In this document: positions 14,701 through 26,439 of the stretch, piece after piece
Layout: every line of letters begins with the position of its first letter
Numbering within the stretch: the first letter of the stretch is position 1
DNA from: Bugula neritina
Lineage: Eukaryota > Bryozoa > Gymnolaemata > Cheilostomatida > Bugulidae
DNA: 64,000 nt
Assembly (NCBI GenBank): GCA_964035545.1
Contig: OZ037767.1
Location: 28,749,628-28,813,627, forward strand
Direction: 5' to 3'
Program-made: the position numbers and the translations under genes
Notes under the pieces: model-generated
What the model saw: only the letters and a program-made list of their open reading frames with translations
What the model was told of the DNA's origin: nothing
Databases searched by the model: none

Positions 14701-14881
14701 GGCACAATTAACTATAGACTTGACCACAAACTGAACCCTCAAACTGAAAACAAAGATAATTTCTCACCACATCAACTAGTAGAAAGCCGTGAGCTGATGA
14801 AATTCTGAATCCATCGAATATTTTCTGAATATATTGCTGTCGAGAGTCAGCAAGACACGCTTCTACCCTGTTGACCTCCAT
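8764..14881 (-). CDS. IDO: Indoleamine 2,3-dioxygenase family protein
   Basis: Twelve exons join in phase on the minus strand: 14881-14768, 14438-14343, 13443-13324, 12466-12333, 12216-12138, 11864-11747, 11487-11384, 11136-11061, 10243-10154, 10062-9960, 9324-9248, 8819-8764, for about 388 residues (human IDO1 is 403). Colinear IDO blocks: VLPKQLAMPL...LSKKVELPP, VLANIVH, DWFFLATANVEL, GLHPDKFYHELRPYLGGW, MTGGSAAQCTGIQAIDIFLQ, LLNMRNYMPGIHKRFLLHLE, TNHIQIVAKYILIP and the C-terminal DLIPFLKKLRNLTRSFLL. The heme-ligating His of the family corresponds to His339. IDO opens the indole ring of tryptophan to N-formylkynurenine; some molluscan relatives became myoglobins. FFLAT has Thr where human IDO1 has Ser167, and the Tyr126 position is His, so affinity for tryptophan may differ (inference). 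The Phe/Arg pair of the distal pocket is kept as FYHELR. Confidence 0.93.
12789..12840. repeat. Hairpin in an IDO intron (22-bp stem, 8-base loop)
   Basis: Arms 12789-12810 and 12819-12840 are exact reverse complements, with loop gaaacatt. AT-rich surroundings extend it weakly. Confidence 0.8.
13500..13881. mobile_element. MITE with long terminal inverted repeats and TA target duplication
   Basis: The segment 13502-13879 (378 bp) is flanked by TA on both sides. Its ends are inverted repeats of about 60 bp with scattered mismatches, beginning GGGCCAC and containing cagatgaaaatttg followed by aagtagaaaaa. It has no transposase. It sits in an intron of the IDO gene; an open frame inside it is incidental. 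The TA duplication fits Tc1/mariner-type mobilisation. Confidence 0.8.
14178..14223. repeat. Perfect 46-bp GC-rich palindrome in an IDO intron
   Basis: Two 23-base arms (agggcgctttcggattccct plus acg, and the exact reverse complement) meet with no spacer at 14200/14201. It is GC-rich inside a strongly AT-rich intron. Confidence 0.88.
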
Positions 14882-17580
14882 GACTCACCAATTTAGTCTA
14901 AATTTATTATAAATTTTTCAACTCTTAGCCTGTAATATTATAGAAAGTTCTAACTAAATTACTCTACATAGTTGAAGGGGTTGTTAGGTCTAAACTCTAG
15001 GTTTTGAGAGAATAAATGAGGAAATGTGAATAGTTATATTAGATTTATGCTAAGAGTAAGAACCTAAAGTAGTGTGACCTACCAGTCACCAAACTATTCA
15101 AGATCTCACTTTATAGAGACTGTATGCAGTCTCTACTAATGCTATCAGATTAACTCACAAAAAGTATTTGTGAATTTATAGAACTGTGCAGCCCAGCATA
15201 TAATAGTAATTAGTAATTGGGGACAGCAGTTAACATATTCATATAATATTATGTAACATATCATTATTATTAAACTGTTTATTTGTAAATGTTAAAGTGT
15301 AGGTTACATGATCAAATGCTACCACCTACATGAGTTTTGTTACCTAGCCTCAACGTTTAGGACTTATAATTCAACTTACTTGAAATCTTTAGAAGCCATG
15401 TTACAGAGGCAAGTATTAGTGCCGAATGTGTGACTTAGCTATTTAGGTATATGAAAATCACTCACTTGAAAAGTTTTGGATGACCCAGTTACTGCAATCA
15501 AAAACCGATCATGCAAAACTTGCGTACGCAGTGCATGCCAGAGAATCAACTGCTGAATGCAGTGTCTCTAAGGTCACGTAGTATCAATGTTTGCATCAAT
15601 TAACTTTGAATGTTAGATTATCTGTAAGTTGGACAAAATAGACTGTTGGTTATTATAATAAATATGTTGACGGAAATTTGAACCCACTCCCTCGTGCAGG
15701 CAAAAGCTCTTAGGCTATCCATAATAGAGTTGTAATTGCTGTAGCTGTAGGATTCTAGTGACGTATTTCATACTAGAGACATGTTTTACATTTCTAATAA
15801 ATCACCGTTTTATATTAAAGTTCACTCTACAGATTATTGGAGTTGTGCCCCTAATTAGTAGGTTGGGGTCTCAACAACAGAGAACGCAAGAAATATGATA
15901 AACTGGTAAGAAGTTATGATTGTCTAACCAATTTACTTCATGAATTGTAATTTAATGGCTAAAGTTGAAATGGAAAGTAGATTTTTTAAACTATGGGCTA
16001 AATAATTAAAGTGGGACTAGCTAAATTTGGAAATTGTAGTGTTGCCTTGTTTACAGAATGTACAGGATTATATTATGTCCTAGCTTTTGCTTTAAAAGCT
16101 TTTACAATGAAAAGCTGCCACAAAAACACATCTGCTAACTTTAATATTTCTGATAAATTCCAGACATGTGTTGGTTGGTGAGTTATAGCATACGAATAGT
16201 AATAAATGGCCTTCAGTTTAAAGGGTCATAACTTGCATACTCTGCGTCTGTTGGGTTCACACCATCATATTCTCATTAATCAACATCAAAATATAACAGT
16301 GACATAACCTAAAAGCTAGCTGAGTTCCATCACCATGGAAACTACTAAACACAGTGTCTCTTATACCATAGTTTAGCCACCGATTAGAAAATGAGAAGAT
16401 AACTCCAAAGTTAACAATGGTGAATGAGTGAAGATGTATAAGTGAAATTATGTTGATATTTTTCTTTAAACTCAGCAGCTGCTCAATATTATGTAGATAT
16501 ACGTATGTGAAGTCATGGCACAGTTAACATTGGAAAATGAGTTTTGTGGAGAAAACACTCGGTTTTATGGACTATGCATTTGAAATATAATGTTCAAATA
16601 TGTATTTAGCATCAGGCAGGACTACAGCAGCAGTCAAGGCAAGAAGAAATATATTTATAATATTTAAAGCTTTTAAAACCATGTTATTTTAGAATGATTT
16701 TGTTCTGGAAATATTTTGGATATGAAACAGTGTTGAGAATTGCATTGAGAATATAACTCCATCTATAATCAGTTCACCTAGATAAAATAACTTTCAGCTT
16801 TTATTTTTAGCAAAACAGTTACTAGCTTATTAAATACATAATTAAATATATTTCTTACAAGTATGACATGTTAATCACAGCTTTAAAACCATATAAACTT
16901 GGGTTTTAGTCGAATTGAAAAGTAGAATATTAGTAAAATTAATAAATGTTTTATATATTATTCAGCTTGCTACTTTTTCAATTTAAGTTGCAATAACAAG
17001 TTTCAAACTTTTAAAGTTATCTATGCATTATTCTGCAATTGTTTATTAAGTTTATAAGGAAGATTATAATAATATTTAGAAAATATCATTTAAATATAGA
17101 GTTGTCTTCTCATCAAGCAGAGTGCATATGCCAGAATAAAGGCTAGATAGTAGTTACAATCCCTAAAACTTAAGCAACCAATATTAATGACAATCATTAC
17201 ACACATGGCAATTACACCAAGAAGTTATAAGGGTAAATCGTCATTATTTACTTCAGCATAGTTACATATGGAAACTAGCACAATTTTCATCATCATTATA
17301 ATAATTATTGTATTACAGACTGCAGTCACATATTGGCAACAAGCCAACAAACATAAATGAATATGGATGCATTAGGAATGAATAGCTATGTATATGAATG
17401 GATTTCCCCAAAGTACAATGATGAGTTAATTTGAGCCGGGTAGAGGAAGTCTTATTTTTGTGTTATCAGTTAGCTTGTAGGAGTTAGTTGATAACATAAA
17501 TATTGGGCTATTTACTTTGCCAGCTGCATATTGCATTATGCATTCCATGTTATGAACAATAGTTTCATTTAAATTAGCCT
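14882..17580. other. Intergenic region with degraded repeat sequence, no gene seen
   Basis: No coding signal in either strand. The part from about 16060 to 17580 recurs with divergence at about 19480-20300 and 26440-27560; shared blocks include gaaaagctgccacaaaaaca and cagtgtctcttatacc. It is therefore part of the duplicated landscape of the adjacent array. Confidence 0.6.
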
Positions 17581-17605
17581 GCAATAACACTATGTGTTTA
17601 AAAAC

Positions 17606-17611
17606 TTTATT
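17606..17611 (-). promoter_or_regulatory. Polyadenylation signal, array copy 1 (conserved in all copies)
   Basis: AATAAA in the context gtcaataaagtt lies about 145 bases after the stop. The same signal is found at 20364-20359, 22783-22778, 25139-25134, 29063-29058 and 31342-31337 for copies 2 to 6. Confidence 0.7.
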
Positions 17612-17755
17612 GACTTGAATTTATCAGTAACAAAAATACAATCAATATGCAACTTTGTAAATAAGTTATCTGAAGAATTAAAGTTACGCAAAATCTGATC
17701 AAGAATTAAATTTAATATTATTCCAAAACAACTAAGTTAGAGGTTAGTTCCATAT

Positions 17756-17935
17756 TCAAACAGTCCCCACATTAGCCGTAGCAGAGGTCCCAAGTCCATA
17801 CTTCCGTAGATAAATCTCAATCATCCTTTCCCACTGACTTCTGGTACTCTCTGCTGTTTCATGAACCTCCTCAAACTCTACTACTTCTGTACCTCCATCA
17901 TAGGGTTGGTGCAGGTTGTCCAGAGTGTCCACCAT
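17756..17935 (-). CDS. Array small gene, copy 1: 59-residue acidic protein of unknown family
   Basis: The terminal exon begins at 17946 after acceptor gtatttcag. Its first ATG (17935) opens MVDTLDNLHQPYDGG and ends NVGTV, stop. The middle is acidic (EVVEFEEVHETAES), then a predicted amphipathic helix (QWERMIEIYLRKYGLG). No signal peptide or membrane segment. The likely upstream exon ends at 19136 with donor AAG|gtaag, giving an intron of about 1.2 kb, longer than in other copies because a 782-bp transposon sits in it. An alternative model adds a middle exon (about 19115-18953) whose open frame ends FQLTR and joins in phase before the IIAM codons. The family is not recognised; start and upstream exons are uncertain. 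Confidence 0.55.
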   Translation of the reverse strand: MVDTLDNLHQPYDGGTEVVEFEEVHETAESTRSQWERMIEIYLRKYGLGTSATANVGTV

Positions 17936-18019
17936 TGCTATAATAGCTGAAATACAAATACTTATAGTTGTATAGTTGTTACTAATTCTATTGTAAAATA
18001 CTAACAATTGGTTAACAAT

Positions 18020-18801
18020 CACCGGCTTTCCATGGACCGATCTCAGATCGATCTCAGCGAGATCGATCCATGGAAAGACACCAAAGATCGATCTCAATCG
18101 ATCTGAGCTGGTCGGTCTGTGGAGCTCGAACTCAGATCGATCTCATGTCAATAAGACCATGGAAAGACGCCAGATCGATCTGAGAAGTAGAAAAAGACTG
18201 CGCGCTACAATGTTGTCTGCTAATAAAAATGATAACTTATTGATAATTACTAAACAAAGACGTATTAAATAATTATGATAGCCACCTTTTTTAGATGCCA
18301 AAACTTTGACTTTCAGTACAATGATTAAGAAAACTCAATTATATGCAGTAGAAGGTTGAAAAAAATAAGAGAATTTAAATTGAACTTAAATGACTATTAA
18401 AACTTAGTTTCATTAGCTATTTTCTTTGTGATTTTAAGCCTAACAGTCCTGTAAGTTTATTAATAATCTGCAAGACAGCCATTAATTTTATATAAGCTGC
18501 CAAGCTAAAAAATTAAAATTAATTATTTTAAATTGGCCAAATTATCATACACTGAAAGCTTTGCTGCGTATAGTTTATATCTGGGATTAAATTTTAGACT
18601 AGGAGCATTTTGTTTTCAACAGTAGTAGCTTTAATCACTCAAATAGGTGAACAAATTATACTTTTAAAGTATCCTTCACTTAAGAGGAGGCAACTTCGCA
18701 AGATCGATCTGACGCTTTCATGGAAAAACGGTCGATCTGAGCACATTTCTCAGATCGATCTCGCTGAGATCGATCTGAGATCGGTACATGGAAAGCCCGT
18801 G
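18020..18801. mobile_element. Non-autonomous DNA transposon with CAC...GTG inverted repeats and 3-bp target duplication
   Basis: Array copy 5 has the uninterrupted site (aacaatataaaat), which defines the insertion exactly: 782 bp flanked by AAT at 18017-18019 and 18802-18804. Ends are about 48-bp inverted repeats, CACCGGCTTTCCATGGACCG on the left and CACGGGCTTTCCATGTACCG read from the right, running into gatcgatctcagcgagatcg. Sub-terminal copies of agatcgatct and catggaaa recur inside. There is no transposase frame. CAC/GTG ends with a 3-bp duplication resemble the CACTA (CMC) superfamily; assignment is inference. It lies in the intron of copy 1. Confidence 0.82.
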
Positions 18802-20300
18802 AATATAAAATATAACAACTGCTTATATACAAGAAATATTCCATCATCCTAAACCTTAACATTCTCATGATGCATGTTAAGAGCTAGAAGGGAACAACAA
18901 AATAAACTACTTGTTACCCATTTAGTTAACCAAGAAAAGTTTATAGTACCTCTGGTTAGTTGAAATAGGTGAAAGTTACAATGACTAAAGGGGAATGAGC
19001 TCTCAAAGAGACCACCACCCATTTTAGTGATGTAGGAATTATCTATCATATCTAGTGATGACCATAGGGTTATAATTGTATGATACACAGGACGTTGAAG
19101 TGACAATAACTTTCTCACAACTAGAAATATCTTACCTTAGAATGCTGGCTGCTCCAAAATATGTTGTAAAATTAAGAATAATATAATATCTCCAAGAGCA
19201 GTACAATGGGTAAGTGTTTCTCTGCTATGACTTATAATGCTTCTGATGTAAAGATTGTAACACCGCCTAATTGAATATTAACCTTGAATGTTTTTAGCCT
19301 ATCAAATGCAAGTCGAAATTTCACAACAGTCACAGATTATCAACTAAATGTTGATAATTTATAGCTTAGTATTGACTAGGTCAAAAAAAGGCAACACAGT
19401 CATAAATTGCCATAGCATTGTATGACTGCAGTACATGACAATAGCTATTATAAGTACAAATTCTCATTTGGCAATTATAGTGTTGACCTAGCTTTTGTTT
19501 AAAGAGTTTTTACAATGAAAAGCTGCCACAAAAACACATCTGCTAACTTTTGATATTTCTGATAAATTCCAGACATGTGTTGGTTGGTGAGTTATATTGA
19601 AAAGTAGAATATTAGTAAAATCAATAAATGTTTGAAATTTTTCCTTTGAGATAAATGTATTATATATTATTCAGTTTGCTGCCGTTTCAATTTAAGTTGC
19701 AATAGTAAGTTTTTAGCTTTTAAAGTTATCTATGCATTGTTCTGCAATTTTTTATTAAGTTTATAAGGAAAATTATACTTGGAAAATTATTATTTAAATA
19801 TAGAGTTATCTTCTCAGCAAGCACAGTGTATATAGCAGAATAAAGGCAAGATAGTAGCTACAATCCCTAAAACTTATGCAACCAATATCATTACACACAT
19901 GACAATTATGCCAATAAGTTATAAGGGTAAGTCATCTTTACTAACTTTAGTTTAGTCATCTAATTCTTGTGAATATTGGTTTAAATAGTTTTAATTAATG
20001 CTAGTGAAACACATACAGCCAACCATATCATAGTTTATTGCAACTAGCATAATTTCATCATCATTATAATATTGTATACCACAGATCAGCGGAGTGACGT
20101 AATGGCAACAAGCCCAACATACAATAAGCGCATGCATAGGAATGAATAAATCAATAATCATGTCCGCTAAATATTGGATTTCCCCGTATAATAGCAAGTT
20201 GATTTGGGCCAGTGAGGAAGTCTCTGTTTTGTGAAATCAGCTGGAAGCTAGCCAACACAAATGTGGATTATCATTTTTATTATCATGCAGACAGCATTTC

Positions 20301-20344
20301 AGTCTTTTTCAACTTCTCAGATCGATCTGGCGGTTTTCCATGAC
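20301..20344. mobile_element. Fragment of the same transposon family
   Basis: agtctttttcaacttctcag followed by atcgatctggcg and ttccatg matches, in reverse orientation, an internal part of the 18020-18801 element (about 18151-18200). No intact ends, so it is a relic. Confidence 0.65.
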
Positions 20345-20508
20345 TACATGTTAGAAACTTTATTGACTTGAATTTATCAGTAACAAAAACACAATTAATA
20401 TGCAACTTTATCAATAAGTTATTATCTGAAGAATTAAAGTTACACAAAATCTGAAGAATAATAGTAAAGATAATCCTAAAACAACTAAGTTAGAGTTTGG
20501 TTCCATAT

Positions 20509-20688
20509 TCAAACAGTTCCCACATCAGCCGTAGCAGAGTTCCCAAGTCCATACTTCCGTAGATAAATCTCAATCATCCTTTCCCACTGACTTCTGGCAC
20601 TCTCTGCTGTTTCATGGACCTCCTCCAACTCTACTACTTCTGTACCTCCATCATCGGGTTGGTGCAGGTTGTCCAGAGTGTCTGGCAT
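20509..20688 (-). CDS. Array small gene, copy 2: 59-residue acidic protein
   Basis: The terminal exon starts at 20699 (acceptor cag, then ttattatag) with the ATG at 20688: MPDTLDNLHQPDDGG, middle VVELEEVHETAESARSQW, end DVGTV. Differences from copy 1 are few substitutions and no frameshift. The upstream exon would end at 21221 with donor AAG|gtaag, and a TATAAAA lies at 21333-21327. The middle open frame seen in copies 1, 3 and 5 carries a TAA here, so if the gene is expressed the two-exon model must hold for this copy. Confidence 0.55.
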   Translation of the reverse strand: MPDTLDNLHQPDDGGTEVVELEEVHETAESARSQWERMIEIYLRKYGLGNSATADVGTV

Positions 20689-21326
20689 TGCTATAATAAC
20701 TGAAATACAAGTGCCCATATAGTTGTACAGTTGATACTAATTCTATCATAGAACACTAACAATTGGTAAACAATACCAATATGACAACTGCTTATATAAC
20801 TATTCCAACATCCTAAATGTTACCATGTTTATGGATATGTTCATGCATTTTATGTGCATGCTAAGGGCTAGATAGGAACAGCAGAATAAACTACTTGTTA
20901 CCCATAACAAAATTTAAACACTTGAAAAAAACAGTCTTTCAACATTTTACACCTACTTTTGACTTAAATTTCTGTCTAATTATCATATTTACTATAATTC
21001 ATAATTTTCTTTAACCAATAAAAGTTTATGGTAACTCTGGTTAGTTGAAATAGGTGAGAGTGACAATGACTAAAGTAGAATGAGCTCTCAAAGAGACCAC
21101 CACCCATTTTAGTGATGTAGAAATTATCTATCATAGCTAGTTATGACCATAATGTTATTGTGTGATACACAGCACGTTGTTTAATGAAAAGTAACTCTCT
21201 CACAACTAGAAATATCTTACCTTAGAATGCTGGCTGCTCCAAAATATGTTGTAAAAGTAAGAATAATCTAGCAGCTCCAAAAGCAGTACAATGGGCAAGT
21301 GTTCCTATCCTATGCTTCTGCTCTCA

Positions 21327-21333
21327 TTTTATA
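21327..21333 (-). promoter_or_regulatory. TATA box of array copy 2 (same in copies 3-5)
   Basis: TATAAAA in the context catataaaatgagagc lies about 110 bases upstream of the conserved donor. Equivalents are at 23738-23732, 26106-26100 and 29898-29892. Copies 1 and 6 have a different, weaker AT-rich sequence at this place. Confidence 0.5.
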
Positions 21334-21549
21334 TGAAACTTGTAACACCATGAAGTACTAACAATAGGAAAAGGATCCGAGATCTTGGAGCACCAGTATT
21401 GATGACGCCACAAAAGGGATAATAGCCCACAATGCTCACTAGTATGGCAACATGTACAAGTGGTTGAGTAGTTGGGAAATCCTAGAGTCATGCTATTTTA
21501 AAATGAATTTGTTCTGTAAATGCTTTGGATATGAAATGGTATAGAGAAT

Positions 21550-21775
21550 TAAGAATATTTATCTCACCCCTTCTATTTAACTCCTTTTATCTCACTCCTT
21601 CTATCATAACACTTTCATCTCACTCCGGCCTTCTATCTTACCCCTTCTATCTCACCCTTTCTATCTTACCCCTTCTATCTCACCCCTTCTATCTTACCCC
21701 TTCTATCTCACCCTTTCTATCTTACCCCTTTTATCTCACCCTTTCTATCTTACCCCTTCTATATCTCAACCCTTT
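21550..21775. repeat. Pyrimidine-rich degenerate tandem repeat (array spacer)
   Basis: Repeats of about 10-14 bases of the type tatcttacccctt/tatctcaccc make a strand-asymmetric polypyrimidine tract. Homologous tracts of varied length occur at 23965-24115, 26325-26455, 27925-28040 and 30120-30335. Open frames with ILPLLSHPFYLT are shadows of this repeat. Confidence 0.85.
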
Positions 21776-22916
21776 TTTCTGTTTTGATTTTAAAGAATGA
21801 TTACATGAAATTTGACAAAAGTAATTCTTAATAATCACTAATGGGAATCTTAGAACATAATTATGTATTTAATTCACGTTTTATTATTCTGTTATAGCAC
21901 TGTTCTATTATGACTTTGTACAGGTAACAATGAAATTAGTAAGAATTTGTCCACATGTTTACCACATTATTTGGTATATGCTGTTATTAAAAGTGGTTGC
22001 TCTCTGTCCTAAATCTTCTTCCAGGAGTTTGTCAAGGAACTTAAGCTAGTCAGTATGCACTCTGTTGAATTCTATCAACTACAATTGTTCTCTGGCTGAG
22101 AGAACTGGTATAGTTATTCTGGTTTTATATTACAAGTGAGGTATCTTGGTAGTTCACTATGCATGAACAGCAATAAGTAAAAACAATAAAAGTCTGCTAC
22201 ATGCAGGTACGTAATATATGCATTGATTACAATTAGTAATAATCATAGTGCTAATGAAAAGGAATTCATAAAAAGGTCTGAAAAAAGCATCTATGACTAA
22301 TATTGGATTTCCCCAAACGAGTGATGGTCATTCTTAATGCATGGGATGATGATGCATGGACACTCTTGAAGCATGGGATGCACATTATACCAACCTTTAT
22401 ATAATAATGTCATTTAAAGTGGTTTATAAATATTGCTTACTTATGCCTGGAATACAGACAGACTAAGTCATGCTAACTAAGTAGTAACTATCTACAGCAC
22501 AACACATAGACTATAATAGAGTAACATTAAGATGGTGGTAGGTATTATAGAGTACTAGTTTCACTTTTTTTGAAAAGAAACCCAACAGCTGAAAGTTTAA
22601 TTTCATTTCTACATATCTAACTGTTGTGTGCTAGGAATAATTTACCTGCTACTATCTATATTTCTCATAGGTCACTCAGTTGTCTAATTTATAAACAATG
22701 CTTTAATGGGGAAATTTAGCAAAAAGCTATTTTAGCTGTATAGTTTCAATAAGAAGTCCTTTTTACATGTTAGCAACTTTATTGACTTAATTCAGTAATA
22801 AAAATACAACCAATGCTGCTAGCTTTAATCAACTTGCAACTTAATAAATGAGTTAACATCTGAAGAATAATATTAAAGATAGTTCCAGAAAACTAAGTTA
22901 AAGGTTGGTTCCATAT

Positions 22917-23096
22917 TCAAACAGCTCCCACATCAGCCGTAGCAGAGTTCCCAAGTCCATACTTCCGCAGATAAATCTCAATCATCCTTTCCCACTGACT
23001 TCTGATACTCTCTGCTGTTTCATGAACCTCCTCAAACTCTACTACTTCTGTACCTCCATCATCTGGTTGGTGCAGGTTGTCCAGAGTGTCTGGCAT
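22917..23096 (-). CDS. Array small gene, copy 3: 59-residue acidic protein
   Basis: Terminal exon with the ATG at 23096: MPDTLDNLHQPDDGG, VVEFEEVHETAESIRSQW, end ADVGAV. The upstream donor would be at 23626 and a TATAAAA lies at 23738-23732. The middle open frame (VRELLFIKQRAVYHTITLW through FQLTR) is intact here. AATAAA at 22783. Confidence 0.55.
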   Translation of the reverse strand: MPDTLDNLHQPDDGGTEVVEFEEVHETAESIRSQWERMIEIYLRKYGLGNSATADVGAV

Positions 23097-25272
23097 TGCT
23101 ATAATAGCTGAAATACAAATACTTATAGTTGTATAGTTGATACTAATTCTATCATAGAATACTAACACTTGTTAAACAATACCAATATAATAACTGCTTA
23201 TATAACTATTCCAACATCCTAAATGTTACCATGTTTATGGATATGTTCATGTATTTTATATGCATGCTAAGGGCTAAATAGGAACAGCAGAATAAACTAC
23301 TTGTTACCCATAACAAAATTTAAACACTTGAAAAAACAGTCTTTCAACATTTTACACCTACTTTTGACCTAAATTTTTGTCTAATTATAATATTTACTAT
23401 AATTCATAATTTTCTTTAACCAATAAAAGTTTATGGTAACTCTGGTTAGTTGAAATAGGTGAGAGTGACAATGACTAAAGTAAAATGAGCTCTCAAAGAG
23501 ATTACCACCCATTTTAGTGATGTAGGAATTATCTATCATAGCTAGTGATGACCATAATGTTATTGTGTGATACACAGCACGTTGTTTAATGAAAAGTAAC
23601 TCTCTCACAACTAGAAATATCTTACCTTAGAATGCTGGCTGCTCCAAAATATGTTGTAAAAGTAAGAATAATCTAGCAGCTCCAAAAGCAGTACAATGGG
23701 CAAGTGTTCCTATCCTATGCTCCTGCTCTCATTTTATATGAAACTTGTAACACCATGAATTAGTACTAACAATAGGAAAAGGATCCGAGATCTTGGAGCG
23801 CCAGTATTGATGACTCCACAAAAGGGATAATAGCCCACAATGCTCACTAGTATGGCAACATGTACAAGTGGTTGAGTAGTTGGGAAATCCTAGAGTCATG
23901 CTAGTTTAAAATGAATTTGTTCTGTAAATGCTTTGGATATGAAATGGTATAGAGAATTGAGAATATTTATCTCACCCCTTCTATTTAACTCCTTTATCTC
24001 ACCCCTTCTATCTTATAACCCCTTCTATCTTACCCTTTCTCACTCACCCCTTCTATCTCACCCCTTTTATCTCACCCTTTCTATCTTACCCCTTCTATAT
24101 CTCACCCCTTTTTTCTGTTTTGGTTTTAAAGAATGATTACATGAAATTTGACAAAAGTAATTCTTAATAATCACTAATGGGAATCTTAGAACATAATTAT
24201 GTATTTAATTCACGTTTTATTATTCTGTTATAGCACTGTTCTATTATGACTTTGTACAGGTAACAATGAAATTAGTAAGAATTTGTCCACATGTTTACCA
24301 CATTATTTGGTATATGCTGTTATTAAAAGTGGTTGCTCTCTGTCCTAAATCTTCTTCCAGGAGTTTGTCAAGGAACTTAAGCTAGTCAGTATGCACTCTG
24401 TTGAATTCTATCAACTACAATTGTTCTCTGGCTGAGAGAACTGGTATAGTTATTCTGGTTTTATATTACAAGTGAGGTATCTTGGTAGTTCACTATGCAT
24501 GAACAGCAATAAGTAAAAACAATAAAAGTCTGCTACATGCAGGTACGTAATATATGCATTGATTACAATTAGTAATAATCATAGTGCTAATGAAAAGGAA
24601 TTCATAAAAAGGTCTGAAAAAAGCATCTATGACTAATATTGGATTTCCCCAAACGAGTGATGGGTGGACATTCTTAATGCATGGGATAATAATGCATGAT
24701 AATGATGATGCATGGACATTCTTGAAGCATGGGATGCACATAATACCAACCTTTATATAATAATGTCATTTAAAGTGGTCTATCAATATTGTTTACTTAT
24801 GCCTGGAATACAGACAGACTAATTCATGCTAACTAAGTAGTGACTATCAGCAACACAACATATAAACTATAATAGAGTAACATTAAGATGGTGGTAGGTT
24901 TTATAGAGTACTAGTTTCACTCTTTTTGAAAAGAAACCCAACAGCTGAAAGTTTAATTTCATTTCTGCATATCTAACTGTTGTGTGCTAGGAATAATTTA
25001 CCAGCTGCTATTTATATTTCTCATAGGTCACTCAGTTGTCTAATTTATAAGCAATGCTTTAATGGGGAAATTTAGCAAAAAGCTATTTTAGCTGTATAGT
25101 TTCAATAAGAAGTCCTTTTTACATGTTAGCAACTTTATTGGCTTAATTCAGTAGTAAAAATACAACCAATGCCGCTAGCTTTAATCAACGTGCAACTTGA
25201 TAAATGAGTTAACATCTGAAGAATAATATTAAAGATATTTCCAGAAAACTAAGTTAGAGATTGGTTCCATAT

Positions 25273-25460
25273 TCAAACAGCTCCCACATCAGCCGTAGCA
25301 GAGTTCCCAAGTCCATACTTCCGTAGATAAATCTCAATCATCCTTTCCCACTGACTTCTGGCACTCTCTGCTGTTTCATGGACCTCCTCAAACTCTACTA
25401 CTTCTGTACAGGGGGGTCTCCATCATCGGGTTGGTGCAGGTTGTCCAGAGTGTCTGGCAT
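25273..25460 (-). pseudogene. Array small gene, copy 4, broken by an 8-base insertion
   Basis: Compared with the other five copies, which are all exactly 180 bases from ATG to stop, this copy is 188 bases because aggggggt is inserted at 25410-25417. Translation from the ATG shifts after PDDG and stops a few codons later. The middle open frame of this copy also has a stop. Flanking donor (exon end 25990), TATAAAA (26106-26100) and AATAAA (25139-25134) remain. A G-run insertion could also be an assembly artefact. Confidence 0.7.
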
Positions 25461-26439
25461 TGCTATAATATCTGAAATACAAATACTTATAGTTGTATAG
25501 TTGATACTAATTCTATCATAGAACACTAACACTTGTTAAACAATACCAATATAATAACTGCTTATATAACTATTCCAACATCCTAAATGTTACCATGTTT
25601 ATGGATATGTTCATGTATTTTATGTGCATGCTAAGGGCTAAATAGGAACAGCAGAATAAACTACTTGTTACCCATAACAAAATTTAAACACTTGAAAAAA
25701 CAGTCTTTCAACATTTTACACCTACTTTTGACTTAAATTTCTGTCTAATTATCATATTTACTATAATTCATAATTTTCTTTAACCAATAAAAGTTTATGG
25801 TAACTCTGGTTAGTTGAAATAGGTGAGAGTGACAATGACTAAAGTAGAATGAGCTCTCAAAGAGACCACCACCAATTTTAGTGATGTAGGGATTATCTAT
25901 CATAGCTAGTTATGACCATAATGTTATTGTGTGATACACAGCACGTTGTTTAATGAAAAGTAACTCTCTCACAACTAGAAATATCTTACCTTAGAATGCT
26001 GGCTGCTCCAAAATATGTTGTAAAAGTAAGAATAGTATAGTGTCTCCAAGGGCAGTACAATGGGTAGGCAAGTTTTTCTCTCCTATGCTCCTGCTCTCAT
26101 TTTATATGAAACTTGTAACACCATGAAGTACTAACAATAGGAAAGGGATCCGAGATCTTGGAGTATTGATGATGCCACAAAAGGGATAATAGCCCACAAT
26201 GCTCACTAGTATGGCAACATGTACAAGTGGTTGAGTAGTTGGGAAATCCTAGAGTCATGCTATTTTAAAATGAATTTGTTCTGTAAATGCTTTGGATATG
26301 AAATGGTATAGAGAATTAAGAATATTTATCTCACCCCTTCTATTTAACTCCTTTTATCTCACCCCTTCTATCTTATAACCCCTTCTATCTTACCCCTTCT
26401 ATCTCACCCTTTCTATCTTACCCCTTCTATTTAACTCCT

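Noticed and set aside
18610-18852. Open frames on both strands
   Set aside because: They are within or across the end of the 782-bp transposon and are not conserved in the other array copies.
21525-21800. Hydrophobic repeated open frame (FYLTPS type), also at 23933 and 30084
   Set aside because: Translation of the pyrimidine tract on the strand opposite to the array genes; length and frame vary between copies.
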